From assembly GCA_902493895.1 (NCBI GenBank), contig CABUQW010000041.1, positions 1 to 15,138 of the forward strand: a DNA stretch of 15,138 nt, in the 5' to 3' direction. Under the pieces are notes generated by a model. It saw only the letters and a list, made by a program, of their open reading frames with translations, was not told the DNA's origin and did no database searches. This stretch comes from an uncultured Collinsella sp. (GTDB lineage: Bacteria; Actinomycetota; Coriobacteriia; Coriobacteriales; Coriobacteriaceae). The position numbers and the translations under genes were made by a program. Shown here in pieces: positions 1 through 6,587 of the stretch. The first letter of the stretch is position 1, and the number at the start of each line of letters is the position of its first letter.

Positions 1-1197
1 ACCGGCGAGGAGATCCAGCGTCATCCTTCCTTCGACGAGCCCTTCTCCGGCCTGGTCTTCAAGATCATGACCGACCCGTTCGTCGGTAAGCTCACCTATG
101 TCCGCGTTTACTCCGGCCGTGCCGAGTCCGGCTCCTACGTGGTCAACGCTTCCAACGGTCAGCGCGAGCGCCTCGGCCGCATCCTCGAGATGAACGCCGC
201 CGAGCGTATCGACCGTGACGACGCTGCCGCCGGCGACATCGTCGCTTGCGTCGGCTTCAAGAACTCCACCACCGGTGACACCCTGTGCGCCGAGGGCAAG
301 GAGATCGTCCTCGAGAAGATCGAGTTCGCTAAGCCCGTTATCGACGTTGCCATCGAGCCCAAGACCAAGGCCGAGCAGGACAAGATGTCCCTGGCTCTGA
401 CCAAGCTCGCCGAGGAGGACCCGACCTTCCAGGTGTCCACCAACCACGAGACCGGCCAGACCATCATCGCCGGCATGGGCGAGCTGCACCTCGAGATCAT
501 CGTCGACCGTCTGCTCCGCGAGTTCAAGGTTGACGCTAACGTCGGTAAGCCCCAGGTTGCCTACCGCGAGACCGCTGGTCACGACGTCGAGAAGGCTGAG
601 GGCAAGTTCGTCCGTCAGTCCGGTGGTCGCGGTCAGTATGGCCACGCCGTCATCAAGCTCGAGAAGATGGAGGAGGGCTTCGGCTACGAGTTCGTCAACG
701 CTATCGTCGGCGGCGTCGTGCCCAAGGAGTACATCCCGTCCATCGACAAGGGCATCCAGGAGGCCCTGAACACCGGTGTTATCGCCGGCTTCCCGGTCCT
801 CGACGTTAAGGTCACCCTGTTCGACGGTTCTTACCACGAGGTCGACTCCTCCGAGGCCGCCTTCAAGATCGCCGGTTCCATGGCTATCAAGGACGCCCTC
901 AAGAAGTCCGATCCGCAGCTGCTCGAGCCGATCATGGCTGTCGAGGTCGAGACCCCCGAGCAGTACATGGGCGACGTTATGGGCAACCTCTCCGGTCGCC
1001 GCGGCAAGATCGAGGGCATGGAGGATCGCAAGAACAGCAAGCTCATCCGTGCCAAGGTGCCGCTGGGCGAGATGTTCGGTTACGCTACCGACCTTCGCTC
1101 CCAGACCCAGGGCCGTGCATCCTACACGATGCAGTTCGACTCTTATGAGCCCGCGCCCAAGTCCATCGTGGACGAGGTCATGAGCAAGAACGCCTAA
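1..1197 (+). CDS. fusA: Elongation factor G (C-terminal part, 5' end cut off)
   Basis: The GTPase EF-G drives ribosome translocation and, with RRF, ribosome recycling in the cytoplasm. The reading frame is open from base 1; the ATG at 67 lies inside the gene (context FKIMTDPFVGK, a conserved EF-G stretch), so this is a partial gene with 398 residues visible. The GTP-binding domain lies off the left edge. What remains covers most of domain II, then domain III (around EPKTKAEQDKM and GMGELHLE), domain IV (SGGRGQYGH, EYIPSIDKGIQEAL) and domain V (LLEPIMAVEVETPE, SGRRGKIEGM, GYATDLRSQTQGRASYTM). All motifs align without gaps to EF-G from memory. Codon choice is strongly biased to a few C-ending codons, as expected for a highly expressed gene. 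It is followed 60 bases later by rpsJ, with which it probably shares a transcript. No sign of EF-G2-type divergence. Confidence 0.97.
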   Translation, partial: TGEEIQRHPSFDEPFSGLVFKIMTDPFVGKLTYVRVYSGRAESGSYVVNASNGQRERLGRILEMNAAERIDRDDAAAGDIVACVGFKNSTTGDTLCAEGKEIVLEKIEFAKPVIDVAIEPKTKAEQDKMSLALTKLAEEDPTFQVSTNHETGQTIIAGMGELHLEIIVDRLLREFKVDANVGKPQVAYRETAGHDVEKAEGKFVRQSGGRGQYGHAVIKLEKMEEGFGYEFVNAIVGGVVPKEYIPSIDKGIQEALNTGVIAGFPVLDVKVTLFDGSYHEVDSSEAAFKIAGSMAIKDALKKSDPQLLEPIMAVEVETPEQYMGDVMGNLSGRRGKIEGMEDRKNSKLIRAKVPLGEMFGYATDLRSQTQGRASYTMQFDSYEPAPKSIVDEVMSKNA

Positions 1198-1222
1198 GTT
1201 CGAGCTCCCTGTTACGTTATCC

Positions 1223-1239
1223 GCGAGAACATCTCTCGC
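1223..1239 (+). other. Small hairpin upstream of the rpsJ ribosome binding site
   Basis: GCGAGA (1223-1228) pairs with TCTCGC (1234-1239), giving a 6-bp stem with a 5-base loop. It ends 7 bases before the GGAGG of rpsJ. There is no T-run after it, so it is not a terminator. It may be an mRNA processing or translation-control element, or chance. Confidence 0.35.
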
Positions 1240-1257
1240 ACTCTTTGGAGGTTTAAG

Positions 1258-1566
1258 TTGGCTACCCAGAAGATCCGCATTCGCCTCAAGGGCTATGATC
1301 ACGAGGTCGTCGATCAGTCCGCGAAGCTCATCGTCGAGACCGCTCAGAAGACCGGCGCTCGCGTTTCCGGTCCTGTCCCCCTGCCCACCGAGCGCAACCT
1401 GTACACGGTTATCCGCTCGCCGCACGTGAACAAGGACTCCCGTGAGCAGTTCGAGATGCGCACTCACAAGCGCCTCATCGACATCCTCGACCCCACCTCG
1501 GGCACCGTTGATTCGCTCATGCGTCTCGACCTCCCCGCTGGCGTCGACATTGACATCAAGCTCTAA
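1258..1566 (+). CDS. rpsJ: 30S ribosomal protein S10
   Basis: S10 is a 30S head protein and, as NusE, a partner of NusB/NusG in antitermination. The 102-residue product has the full family length and its hallmark stretches: QKIRIRLKGYDHEVVD at the N terminus, GPVPLPTERNLYTVIRSPH in the long loop (about residues 39-57) and EQFEMRTHKRLIDI (about 63-76). The start is a TTG at 1258, chosen because GGAGG (1247-1251) sits 6 bases upstream and the next residues (ATQKIRI) are the usual N terminus; no ATG fits. Codon bias is as strong as in fusA. The gene is unusual in position: it directly follows fusA with no tuf, and it is closed by a strong terminator instead of leading into rplC and the rest of the S10 operon. 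Confidence 0.97.
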   Translation: MATQKIRIRLKGYDHEVVDQSAKLIVETAQKTGARVSGPVPLPTERNLYTVIRSPHVNKDSREQFEMRTHKRLIDILDPTSGTVDSLMRLDLPAGVDIDIKL

Positions 1567-1585
1567 GCGATATCGCTCATAGCTT

Positions 1586-1627
1586 AAAGGGCCCCGCTGC
1601 CGTTACGGTAGCGGGGCCCTTTTGTTT
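1586..1627 (+). terminator. Strong rho-independent terminator after rpsJ
   Basis: A 17-bp stem (1586-1602 pairing with 1606-1622, one G-T wobble) with a 3-base TTA loop is followed by TTTTGTTTT ending at 1627. The lower stem contains GGGCCCCGC. The AAA on the 5' side gives only TTT on the minus strand, so it should mainly stop rpsJ transcription and may only weakly stop birA. Confidence 0.95.
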
Positions 1628-1658
1628 TGAATGATGGTTTGGACTGCCGGGTAATGCT

Positions 1659-1678
1659 GCCGAGCCGATGGCTGCGGC
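1659..1678 (-). other. Hairpin just downstream of the birA stop codon
   Basis: GCCGAGCC (1659-1666) pairs with GGCT-G-CGGC (1670-1678): 8 bp with one bulged G and a GAT loop. It lies 3 bases past the birA stop. No T-run follows it on the minus strand, so I would call it a possible 3'-end stabilising structure, not a full terminator. Confidence 0.3.
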
Positions 1679-1681
1679 GCC

Positions 1682-2458
1682 CTAATCGCTTAAGTGGCGC
1701 AAAGACGCCTCCTCAAAATGGAAGAAACGCAAGCCGTCTTTCGTTTCGATGCACGCGCGACCAAAGCCATCGACCGTTTTAAAGATGCCTCGCGCCAGCT
1801 CGTCTCCAGCGGGGGAGCGGGCGATAACGTGCTCTCCAATCCAATTGAGGTGAGCGACATATTCGCCGTGGACGGGCGCGAGCGGTCCGGTGTTTTCTTC
1901 CATGGAGTTGAGGCGTTCTGCCCAGGCATCTACGGCGTCTATAACGGCGTGATAGACCTCATCAAGGAGCATGTCGACGGTAGGAACGTTTTCGTTAAGG
2001 TCCGAGAGGCCAATTGCCGCCAGGCCGCCATCGGGCACCTCCTGGGGCGTGTAGTTTACGTTGACGCCAATGCCGCAGACGGCGAAGGGCCCGCCCTCGT
2101 TGTCACGAGCCGCCTCGACTAAGATGCCGCCAAGCTTATGTCCTCGTGCGACGAGGTCGTTGGGCCATTTGAGGCCGATCTCGTTAGCAAGACCCTGCTT
2201 TTCGAGCGCCTCGAGCACCGCTAGGCCGCTGACGGCGGCAAGACCAGAGTACTTTGCAGGATTAACGCATGGACGCAGGACAATCGAAAGCAATAGGTTG
2301 CCGGCGGTTGAATCCCACTTGTGGCCGCGCCGGCCGCGTCCTGCCGTCTGAGCCCGGGCGGCAAGTCCTGTGCCGTGCGGCGCTCCTTGTTTTCCTGCTT
2401 CGAGCAGGTCATCGTTGGTCGATCCGGTTACGTCGACTATCGTTAATTTGGCATCCAT
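1682..2458 (-). CDS. birA: Biotin--[acetyl-CoA carboxylase] ligase, short form without HTH
   Basis: This enzyme makes biotinyl-AMP and transfers biotin to the conserved lysine of the biotin carrier protein (here AccB, encoded about 5 kb away). The 258-residue product shows the family motifs in order: TGSTN (11-15), the biotinyl-AMP loop GRGRRG (40-45), KWPNDL (97-102), KLGGILVE (108-115) and GIGVNVN (129-135), then a C-terminal region of about 50 residues. The catalytic domain begins almost at residue 1, so there is no N-terminal winged-helix domain and it should not act as a repressor as E. coli BirA does. The start at 2458 is preferred because AAGGAGGT (plus-strand 2469-2476) lies 10 bases upstream; a longer frame to 2539 adds 27 residues that do not fit the family. 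It is divergent from fabH and faces rpsJ. Confidence 0.93.
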   Translation of the reverse strand: MDAKLTIVDVTGSTNDDLLEAGKQGAPHGTGLAARAQTAGRGRRGHKWDSTAGNLLLSIVLRPCVNPAKYSGLAAVSGLAVLEALEKQGLANEIGLKWPNDLVARGHKLGGILVEAARDNEGGPFAVCGIGVNVNYTPQEVPDGGLAAIGLSDLNENVPTVDMLLDEVYHAVIDAVDAWAERLNSMEENTGPLAPVHGEYVAHLNWIGEHVIARSPAGDELARGIFKTVDGFGRACIETKDGLRFFHFEEASLRHLSD

Positions 2459-2552
2459 AGCGGCTGCTACCTCCTTAATGAATAAGTGAATAACGCAATA
2501 GTGTCGTGAGGCAGACACAATGTGAAGCCTTTGTCGCATTTGGACAATTTAA

Positions 2553-2569
2553 TGTTAACACGTCAACAA
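2553..2569 (+). promoter_or_regulatory. Operator-like repeat, copy 1, between birA and fabH
   Basis: The 17-mer TGTTAACACGTCAACAA matches copy 2 (2601-2617) at 16 of 17 positions; the copies start 48 bases apart. Its first 16 bases form an imperfect inverted repeat, TGTT-R-AC..GT-Y-AACA, with 12 of 16 positions symmetric, the shape expected for a dimeric repressor. It lies just upstream of a -10-like TAAAAT (2574-2579), where a -35 region or activator site would be. It could control fabH, birA or both. It does not match the FapR, FabT or E. coli BirA operator consensus as I recall them. Confidence 0.6.
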
Positions 2570-2573
2570 TGAC

Positions 2574-2579
2574 TAAAAT
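2574..2579 (+). promoter_or_regulatory. Possible -10 element of the FAS-II operon promoter
   Basis: TAAAAT matches the -10 consensus at 5 of 6 positions and lies between the two operator-like repeats, about 56 bases before the fabH start. No convincing -35 hexamer stands 16-18 bases upstream (the sequence there is close to AATGTT), so the promoter may need an activator or may use another -10 such as TATCCT (2584-2589). Confidence 0.35.
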
Positions 2580-2600
2580 GCGCTATCCTCTCTTGGTCGA

Positions 2601-2617
2601 TGTAAACACGTCAACAA
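2601..2617 (+). promoter_or_regulatory. Operator-like repeat, copy 2, between birA and fabH
   Basis: TGTAAACACGTCAACAA differs from copy 1 only at its fourth base. It ends 3 bases before the fabH Shine-Dalgarno (AAAGGAGG, 2621-2628). If transcription starts a few bases after the TAAAAT element, this copy lies in the early transcribed region, where a bound repressor would block the polymerase. Two sites 48 bases apart suggest cooperative binding or looping. No third copy was seen elsewhere in the window by eye. Confidence 0.6.
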
Positions 2618-2634
2618 CTCAAAGGAGGTTAGTG

Positions 2635-3594
2635 ATGGGTTTCACGATACTGGGAACGGGCTCGGCGCTTCCCGAGCGCAGCGTTTCCAACGACGAGCTG
2701 TCCGAGTTCCTGGACACCTCGGATGAGTGGATTTTTACCCGTACGGGGATCAAGAGCCGCCATGTGTGCACCGCCGAGTCACTCGACGACCTTGCCGTGG
2801 CAGCGAGCGAGCAAGCGCTCCAGGCGTCCGGACTCGATGCGAGCCAGCTGGATCTGATCGTCTGCTCGACGACGACGGGCGATCATCTCGTCCCTGCCGA
2901 AGCGTGCGCCGTTGCTGAGCGCCTGGGTGCCACATGTCCAGCCTTCGACGTTTCGGCGGCTTGTGCCGGCTTCGTATTTGCGCTCGATGTCGCCGAGGGC
3001 TATATCGCTCGAGGACGAGCCAAGCATGTGCTTGTCGTTGCCTCCGAGCAGATGACGCGCGCCCTTGACTGGTCAGACCGCGCCACGTGCGTGCTCTTTG
3101 GCGACGGCGCGGGCGCTGCAGTGATAGGGGCTGGGGGAGACAACCCCCTTGCCGTTGAGCTTTCGACGGCGCCCGACGTCGAGACGTTGCGCGTTCCCGG
3201 TCTGGTCGGCACCTCGCCGTTTAAGGACTCCGCAGATAGCGCGAGCGTGCTGTCCATGAATGGTCGCCGCGTGTTCAAGTTCGGCGTCAACGCCATCTGC
3301 GACACGGTCCATAAGCTTGCGAGCGATGCGGGCATTTCGGTCGAAGACATCGATCATTTTGTATTCCATCAGGCTAACGAACGAATCCTGAGTCAGGCGG
3401 TCAAGCGTCTCGGCGTGCCAGACGAGCGCGTGGTTCGAACGCTACGCGAGACCGGCAACATTTCGAGCGCCTGCATTCCCTTTGCGCTTGACCGGCTGGC
3501 ACGTACCGACGCACTGAATGAGGACGACACCATCGCCCTCGTTGGATTTGGCGCCGGTCTGGATATAGGTGGCTATCTGCTTCGTTGGAAGTAG
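2635..3594 (+). CDS. fabH: Beta-ketoacyl-ACP synthase III (initiation of FAS-II)
   Basis: FabH condenses an acyl-CoA primer (acetyl-CoA or branched) with malonyl-ACP to start fatty acid synthesis. The 319-residue product has the KAS III catalytic triad Cys110 (DVSAACAGF), His245 (FHQANERI) and Asn275 (ETGNISSA), plus the early TRTGI motif (35-39), which helps bind CoA, and the final glycine-rich GFGAGL (304-309). Length and motif spacing equal E. coli FabH (Cys112, His244, Asn274). The start at 2635 is chosen for AAAGGAGG (2621-2628) 6 bases upstream and the typical short N terminus; a GTG three bases earlier is less likely, and a longer frame to 2506 would run through the operator repeats. 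It is the first gene of the fab-acc operon, 52 bases before acpP. Primer preference cannot be read from the sequence. Confidence 0.96.
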   Translation: MGFTILGTGSALPERSVSNDELSEFLDTSDEWIFTRTGIKSRHVCTAESLDDLAVAASEQALQASGLDASQLDLIVCSTTTGDHLVPAEACAVAERLGATCPAFDVSAACAGFVFALDVAEGYIARGRAKHVLVVASEQMTRALDWSDRATCVLFGDGAGAAVIGAGGDNPLAVELSTAPDVETLRVPGLVGTSPFKDSADSASVLSMNGRRVFKFGVNAICDTVHKLASDAGISVEDIDHFVFHQANERILSQAVKRLGVPDERVVRTLRETGNISSACIPFALDRLARTDALNEDDTIALVGFGAGLDIGGYLLRWK

Positions 3595-3615
3595 TCGCAC
3601 ATAGGAAATAAAAAC

Positions 3616-3626
3616 GCCCCTAGGGC
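3616..3626 (+). other. Short hairpin upstream of acpP
   Basis: GCCC-CTA-GGGC forms a 4-bp stem 6 bases before the acpP Shine-Dalgarno (AAAGGAG, 3633-3639). It is too short and lacks the T-run for a terminator. It may mark a processing site that raises acpP translation, but chance is possible. Confidence 0.2.
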
Positions 3627-3646
3627 ACAAACAAAGGAGAACTACC

Positions 3647-3883
3647 ATGGCAGATCAGAAGACCTTCGAGCGCGTTTGCGACGTTATCCGCGAGACCGCC
3701 GGTCTTGACGATGTCGAGATGAAGCCCGAGTCCACGCTCGAGGAGATTGGTCTCGACAGCCTGGGCACCGTCGAGATCCTCGTTGCCGTCGAGGACGAGT
3801 TTGGCATCCAGCTCGATACCGAGGAGAACCCCAAGACGGTCGGCGAGTTCGCCGATACGGTTGAGGCGGCATTGGAGAAGTAG
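3647..3883 (+). CDS. acpP: Acyl carrier protein
   Basis: This small acidic carrier holds growing acyl chains as thioesters on a 4'-phosphopantetheine arm. The 78-residue product has the usual length and strong negative charge. The attachment site is Ser38 in GLDSLGTVEI, at the start of helix II, which also carries the acidic patch used to dock FAS enzymes (VEILVAVEDEFGI). The start has AAAGGAG (3633-3639) 7 bases upstream. It sits second in the operon, followed after 2 bases by fabK, so the two are probably translationally coupled. The holo-ACP synthase needed to activate it is not in the window. A role in another pathway is unlikely given the neighbours. Confidence 0.96.
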   Translation: MADQKTFERVCDVIRETAGLDDVEMKPESTLEEIGLDSLGTVEILVAVEDEFGIQLDTEENPKTVGEFADTVEAALEK

Positions 3884-3885
3884 AG

Positions 3886-4830
3886 ATGCTCAAGACTCCT
3901 CTCTGCGATCTGCTCGGCATCGAAAAGCCCGTGTTCCAGGGCGGTATGGCCTGGATTGCCGATGCCTCGCTGGCGTCCGCAGTGTCCGAGGCGGGTGGCT
4001 TAGGCATCATCGCGGCCATGAACGCCGACGCCAACTGGCTTCGCGACCAGATTCATGAGCTGCGCGCCAAGACGGATAAGCCCTTTGGCGTCAACGTCAT
4101 GCTCATGAGCCCGTTTGCCGACGAGGTCGCGCAGGTCGTGATTGACGAGCGAGTGCCGGTCGTCGTGACGGGCGCCGGCAATCCCGCCAAGTACATGAAG
4201 GCGTGGAACGAGGCGGGCATCAAGGTCATCCCGGTCGTTGCCTCGGTGGCGCTGGCGCGCCTCGTGGCACGTCGTGGAGCCACGGCGGTTGTTGCCGAGG
4301 GTACCGAATCGGGCGGCCATATTGGCGAGACCTCGACGATGGCACTGGTGCCGCAGGTCGTCGATGCGGTTGACATTCCCGTCGTGGCCGCCGGCGGTAT
4401 TGCCGACGGCCGCGGCGTGGCGGCCGCCTTTATGCTGGGCGCCGAAGGCGTGCAAATGGGTACACGCTTTCTGGTCGCAGACGAGTGCACCGTCTCGGAG
4501 CAGTACAAGGAGATGGTCCTGAAGGCCAACGACACTTCGACGCGTGCGACCGGTCGCTCGACGGGACATCCGGTGCGCGCCCTCAAGAGCCCCTTCACCA
4601 ACGCCTATGCCAAGAGCGAGGGTTCCGGTGCGAGTGCCGAGGAGCTCGGTGCTATGGGAACCGGTGCGCTGCGTAAGGCCGCCAAGGACGGCAACTACGA
4701 AGAGGGTTCGTTTTTGTGTGGACAGATTGCCGGCATGGTCAACGAGCGCCAGAGCGCACGTGAAATCGTCGACGACCTGGTCGATGGTGCCGAGCGCGTC
4801 CTGAAGGGTGCGTCCGCATGGGTAGCGTAG
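3886..4830 (+). CDS. fabK: Enoyl-ACP reductase II, FMN-dependent
   Basis: FabK carries out the last step of each elongation round, reducing trans-2-enoyl-ACP with NAD(P)H through bound FMN. The 314-residue product is a TIM-barrel flavoprotein of the nitronate monooxygenase/FabK group. Visible motifs are PVFQGGMAWIA (15-25), the GVNVML strand (68-73), GTESGGHIGE (139-148) with the expected active-site His145, the FMN phosphate-binding VVAAGGIADGRG (166-177) and GVQMGTRFL (188-196). Sitting between acpP and fabD, it is FabK and not a nitronate monooxygenase. Its start lies 2 bases after the acpP stop, with a GGAG inside acpP; its 3' end overlaps fabD by 13 bases. No fabI or fabL is in the window. 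FabK enzymes as a class are insensitive to triclosan, so that trait is expected here by family knowledge. Confidence 0.95.
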   Translation: MLKTPLCDLLGIEKPVFQGGMAWIADASLASAVSEAGGLGIIAAMNADANWLRDQIHELRAKTDKPFGVNVMLMSPFADEVAQVVIDERVPVVVTGAGNPAKYMKAWNEAGIKVIPVVASVALARLVARRGATAVVAEGTESGGHIGETSTMALVPQVVDAVDIPVVAAGGIADGRGVAAAFMLGAEGVQMGTRFLVADECTVSEQYKEMVLKANDTSTRATGRSTGHPVRALKSPFTNAYAKSEGSGASAEELGAMGTGALRKAAKDGNYEEGSFLCGQIAGMVNERQSAREIVDDLVDGAERVLKGASAWVA

Positions 4831-5744
4831 CGTTTCTGTTTGCCGGTCAGGGCGCCCAGCACCCCGCGATGGGCGTCGACCTGATCGAGGCATCGCCGGC
4901 GGCCGCCGAAGTGTTTGCCATTGCCGACGAGGTGCGCCCGGGGACCAGTGAGCAGTGCCGGAGCGCCTCCAAGGAGGAGCTCTCGCAGACCGAGAACACG
5001 CAGCCGTGCGTGTTCGTTCACGACCTGGCAGCGGCTGCCGCCCTGCGCGAGCGCGGCGTAGTACCTGCCGCCTGTGCGGGATTCTCGCTGGGCGAGGTCG
5101 CCGCGCTCACCTTTGCGGGGGCATTCGATACGCGAGCGGGTTTTGAGCTCGTGTGTGAGCGCGCTGCATTGATGGCCACGGCGGCCGAGCGTCACCCCGG
5201 CGGCATGCGCGCCGTCATCAAACTTGATGCTGCGCAAGTCGAGAACCTGGCTGCGCAGGCCGGCGAGGACTGCTGGCCGGTCAACTACAACAGTCCGCAG
5301 CAGACGGTTGTTGCCGGAGCGCCCGAGGCGCTGCAGGAGCTCGATGTCCTAGTAAAAGAGGCTGGCGGCCGCGCCATGAAGGTCGCGGTGTCGGGTGCAT
5401 TTCATAGCCCCTATATGGCAGAGGCGACTGAGGGGTTGGCGACGTATATCCAAGCCGGCCACGAGCCGTCTCCGCTGCTGATTCCGGTCATGGCAAATAT
5501 GACAGCGGCGCCCTATCCGGCGGACCCGCGAGCGGCATCGGATGTCTTGGCCAACCAGGTGAGCCATGCCGTGCACTGGGTCGACACGCTGCATACTCTG
5601 CAAGATCAGGGCATCGATACGTTTATTGAGGTCGGACCTGGCAAAACGCTGTCGGGCCTGGTCAAGCGTACGCTGAGCGACGTTCGCGTGTATTCGTGCG
5701 AAACGGCCGAGCAGGTCGCAGCTATTGCCGACGAGCTCGCATAG
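4818..5744 (+). CDS. fabD: Malonyl-CoA:ACP transacylase
   Basis: FabD moves malonyl groups from CoA to ACP for elongation. The 308-residue protein begins VAFLFAGQGAQ (4-14), with the GQGAQ loop that forms the oxyanion hole. The nucleophile is Ser90 in GFSLGE (88-93), Arg115 in ERAALM should bind the malonyl carboxylate, and the catalytic His196 is in SGAFHSPYM. NSPQQTVVAG (158-167) and GPGKTLSGLVKR near the C terminus are also typical. The residue before the nucleophile is Phe where E. coli has His; hydrophobic residues here occur in other FabDs, as I recall. The start at 4818 overlaps the fabK stop by 13 bases, implying translational coupling; no strong Shine-Dalgarno precedes it. Thirty bases separate it from fabG. 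Confidence 0.95.
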   Translation: MGSVAFLFAGQGAQHPAMGVDLIEASPAAAEVFAIADEVRPGTSEQCRSASKEELSQTENTQPCVFVHDLAAAAALRERGVVPAACAGFSLGEVAALTFAGAFDTRAGFELVCERAALMATAAERHPGGMRAVIKLDAAQVENLAAQAGEDCWPVNYNSPQQTVVAGAPEALQELDVLVKEAGGRAMKVAVSGAFHSPYMAEATEGLATYIQAGHEPSPLLIPVMANMTAAPYPADPRAASDVLANQVSHAVHWVDTLHTLQDQGIDTFIEVGPGKTLSGLVKRTLSDVRVYSCETAEQVAAIADELA

Positions 5745-5774
5745 TCCACAGGGCTGTAACCCGAAAGGAATGAC

Positions 5775-6548
5775 ATGGGCAACTTGAACAACGGCGCGCT
5801 CGAGCGCAACGACTCACGTCGCGTGGCGCTGGTCACGGGCGGCTCGCGCGGTATCGGCCGCGCCTGCGCTGTCGGTCTGGCGGAGGACGGCTTTGATATC
5901 GCCGTCGTCTATGCCGGCAGCGTCGATGCGGCGCGCGAGACGTGCGAAGCCTGCGAGGCCGCTGGTGCCACAGCTCGCGCATATCAATGCGACGTGGCAG
6001 ACCCCGCTGCCGTCAATGCGTGCGTGGAAGCGGTCCTCAACGACTTTGGCTCCATTTGGGCGCTCGTCAACAACGCCGGCATCACGCGCGACGGCCTGCT
6101 CATGCGTATGGGTGACGATGCCTTCGACCGCGTGCTCGATGTCAATCTCAAGGGCACGTTCAATACGACGCGCGCACTCACCAAGACCTTTATGCGCCAG
6201 CGCGGCGGTTGCGTCATCAACATGAGCTCGGTTGTGGGCCTGATGGGCAATGCCGGGCAGGCTAACTACGCTGCCTCCAAGGCGGGCGTCATCGGCCTGA
6301 CCAAGGCGGTAGCGCGCGAGCTTGCGCCCCGCGGCGTACGAGTGAACGCGGTTGCCCCCGGGTTTGTCGAGACGGATATGACGGCAAAGCTCTCGGAGAA
6401 GGTTCGCGCGGCAACCGAGGAGCAGATTCCCCTAAAGCGCATGGCGCGCCCCGAGGAAGTGGCCGGCGTGGTGCGCTTTTTGGCGAGCGATGCGGCTGCC
6501 TACATTACGGGCGAGGTCGTACGCGTCGACGGCGGAATGGCGATGTAG
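5775..6548 (+). CDS. fabG: 3-oxoacyl-ACP reductase (NADPH)
   Basis: FabG reduces 3-ketoacyl-ACP to 3-hydroxyacyl-ACP. The 257-residue product is a classical short-chain dehydrogenase: cofactor loop TGGSRGIG (21-28), NNAG (99-102), and the full tetrad Asn124, Ser152, Tyr165 and Lys169 (SSVVG and NYAASKAG). The C-terminal APGFVETDMT and YITGEVVRVDGGMAM segments are characteristic of FabG and not of other SDRs. The polar N-terminal tail (about 15 residues) is longer than in E. coli FabG, but the start is supported by AAAGGA (5764-5769) 5 bases before the ATG. Position between fabD and fabF settles the role. Confidence 0.95.
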   Translation: MGNLNNGALERNDSRRVALVTGGSRGIGRACAVGLAEDGFDIAVVYAGSVDAARETCEACEAAGATARAYQCDVADPAAVNACVEAVLNDFGSIWALVNNAGITRDGLLMRMGDDAFDRVLDVNLKGTFNTTRALTKTFMRQRGGCVINMSSVVGLMGNAGQANYAASKAGVIGLTKAVARELAPRGVRVNAVAPGFVETDMTAKLSEKVRAATEEQIPLKRMARPEEVAGVVRFLASDAAAYITGEVVRVDGGMAM

Positions 6549-6551
6549 AAA

Positions 6552-6573
6552 CCAAGGCCGAAGAACGGCTTGG
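6552..6573 (+). other. Hairpin in the fabG-fabF gap
   Basis: CCAAG-G-CCG pairs with CGGCTTGG (8 bp with one bulged G, 5-base AAGAA loop) in the 39-base spacer. It ends 2 bases before the fabF Shine-Dalgarno GAGGAG (6576-6581). No T-run follows, so termination is unlikely; it may be an RNA processing or stability element inside the operon. Confidence 0.45.
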
Positions 6574-6587
6574 ATGAGGAGACCATG

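Noticed and set aside
1566..1577. Perfect 12-base palindrome AGCGATATCGCT after rpsJ
   Set aside because: It lies between the stop codon and the terminator, has no second copy and no T-run, so chance or a minor structure is enough to explain it.
2459..2539. 27-residue N-terminal extension of BirA
   Set aside because: It would bypass a strong AAGGAGGT site and is too short for the HTH domain of bifunctional BirA, with no HTH pattern.
2506..2634. Extended N terminus for fabH
   Set aside because: The frame is open but would add 43 residues across the operator-like repeats and the Shine-Dalgarno of the real start at 2635.
4000..4893. Open frame of 297 codons on the minus strand opposite fabK
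   Set aside because: Same codon-bias shadow effect. No ribosome binding site or family motif; fabK on the plus strand is certain.
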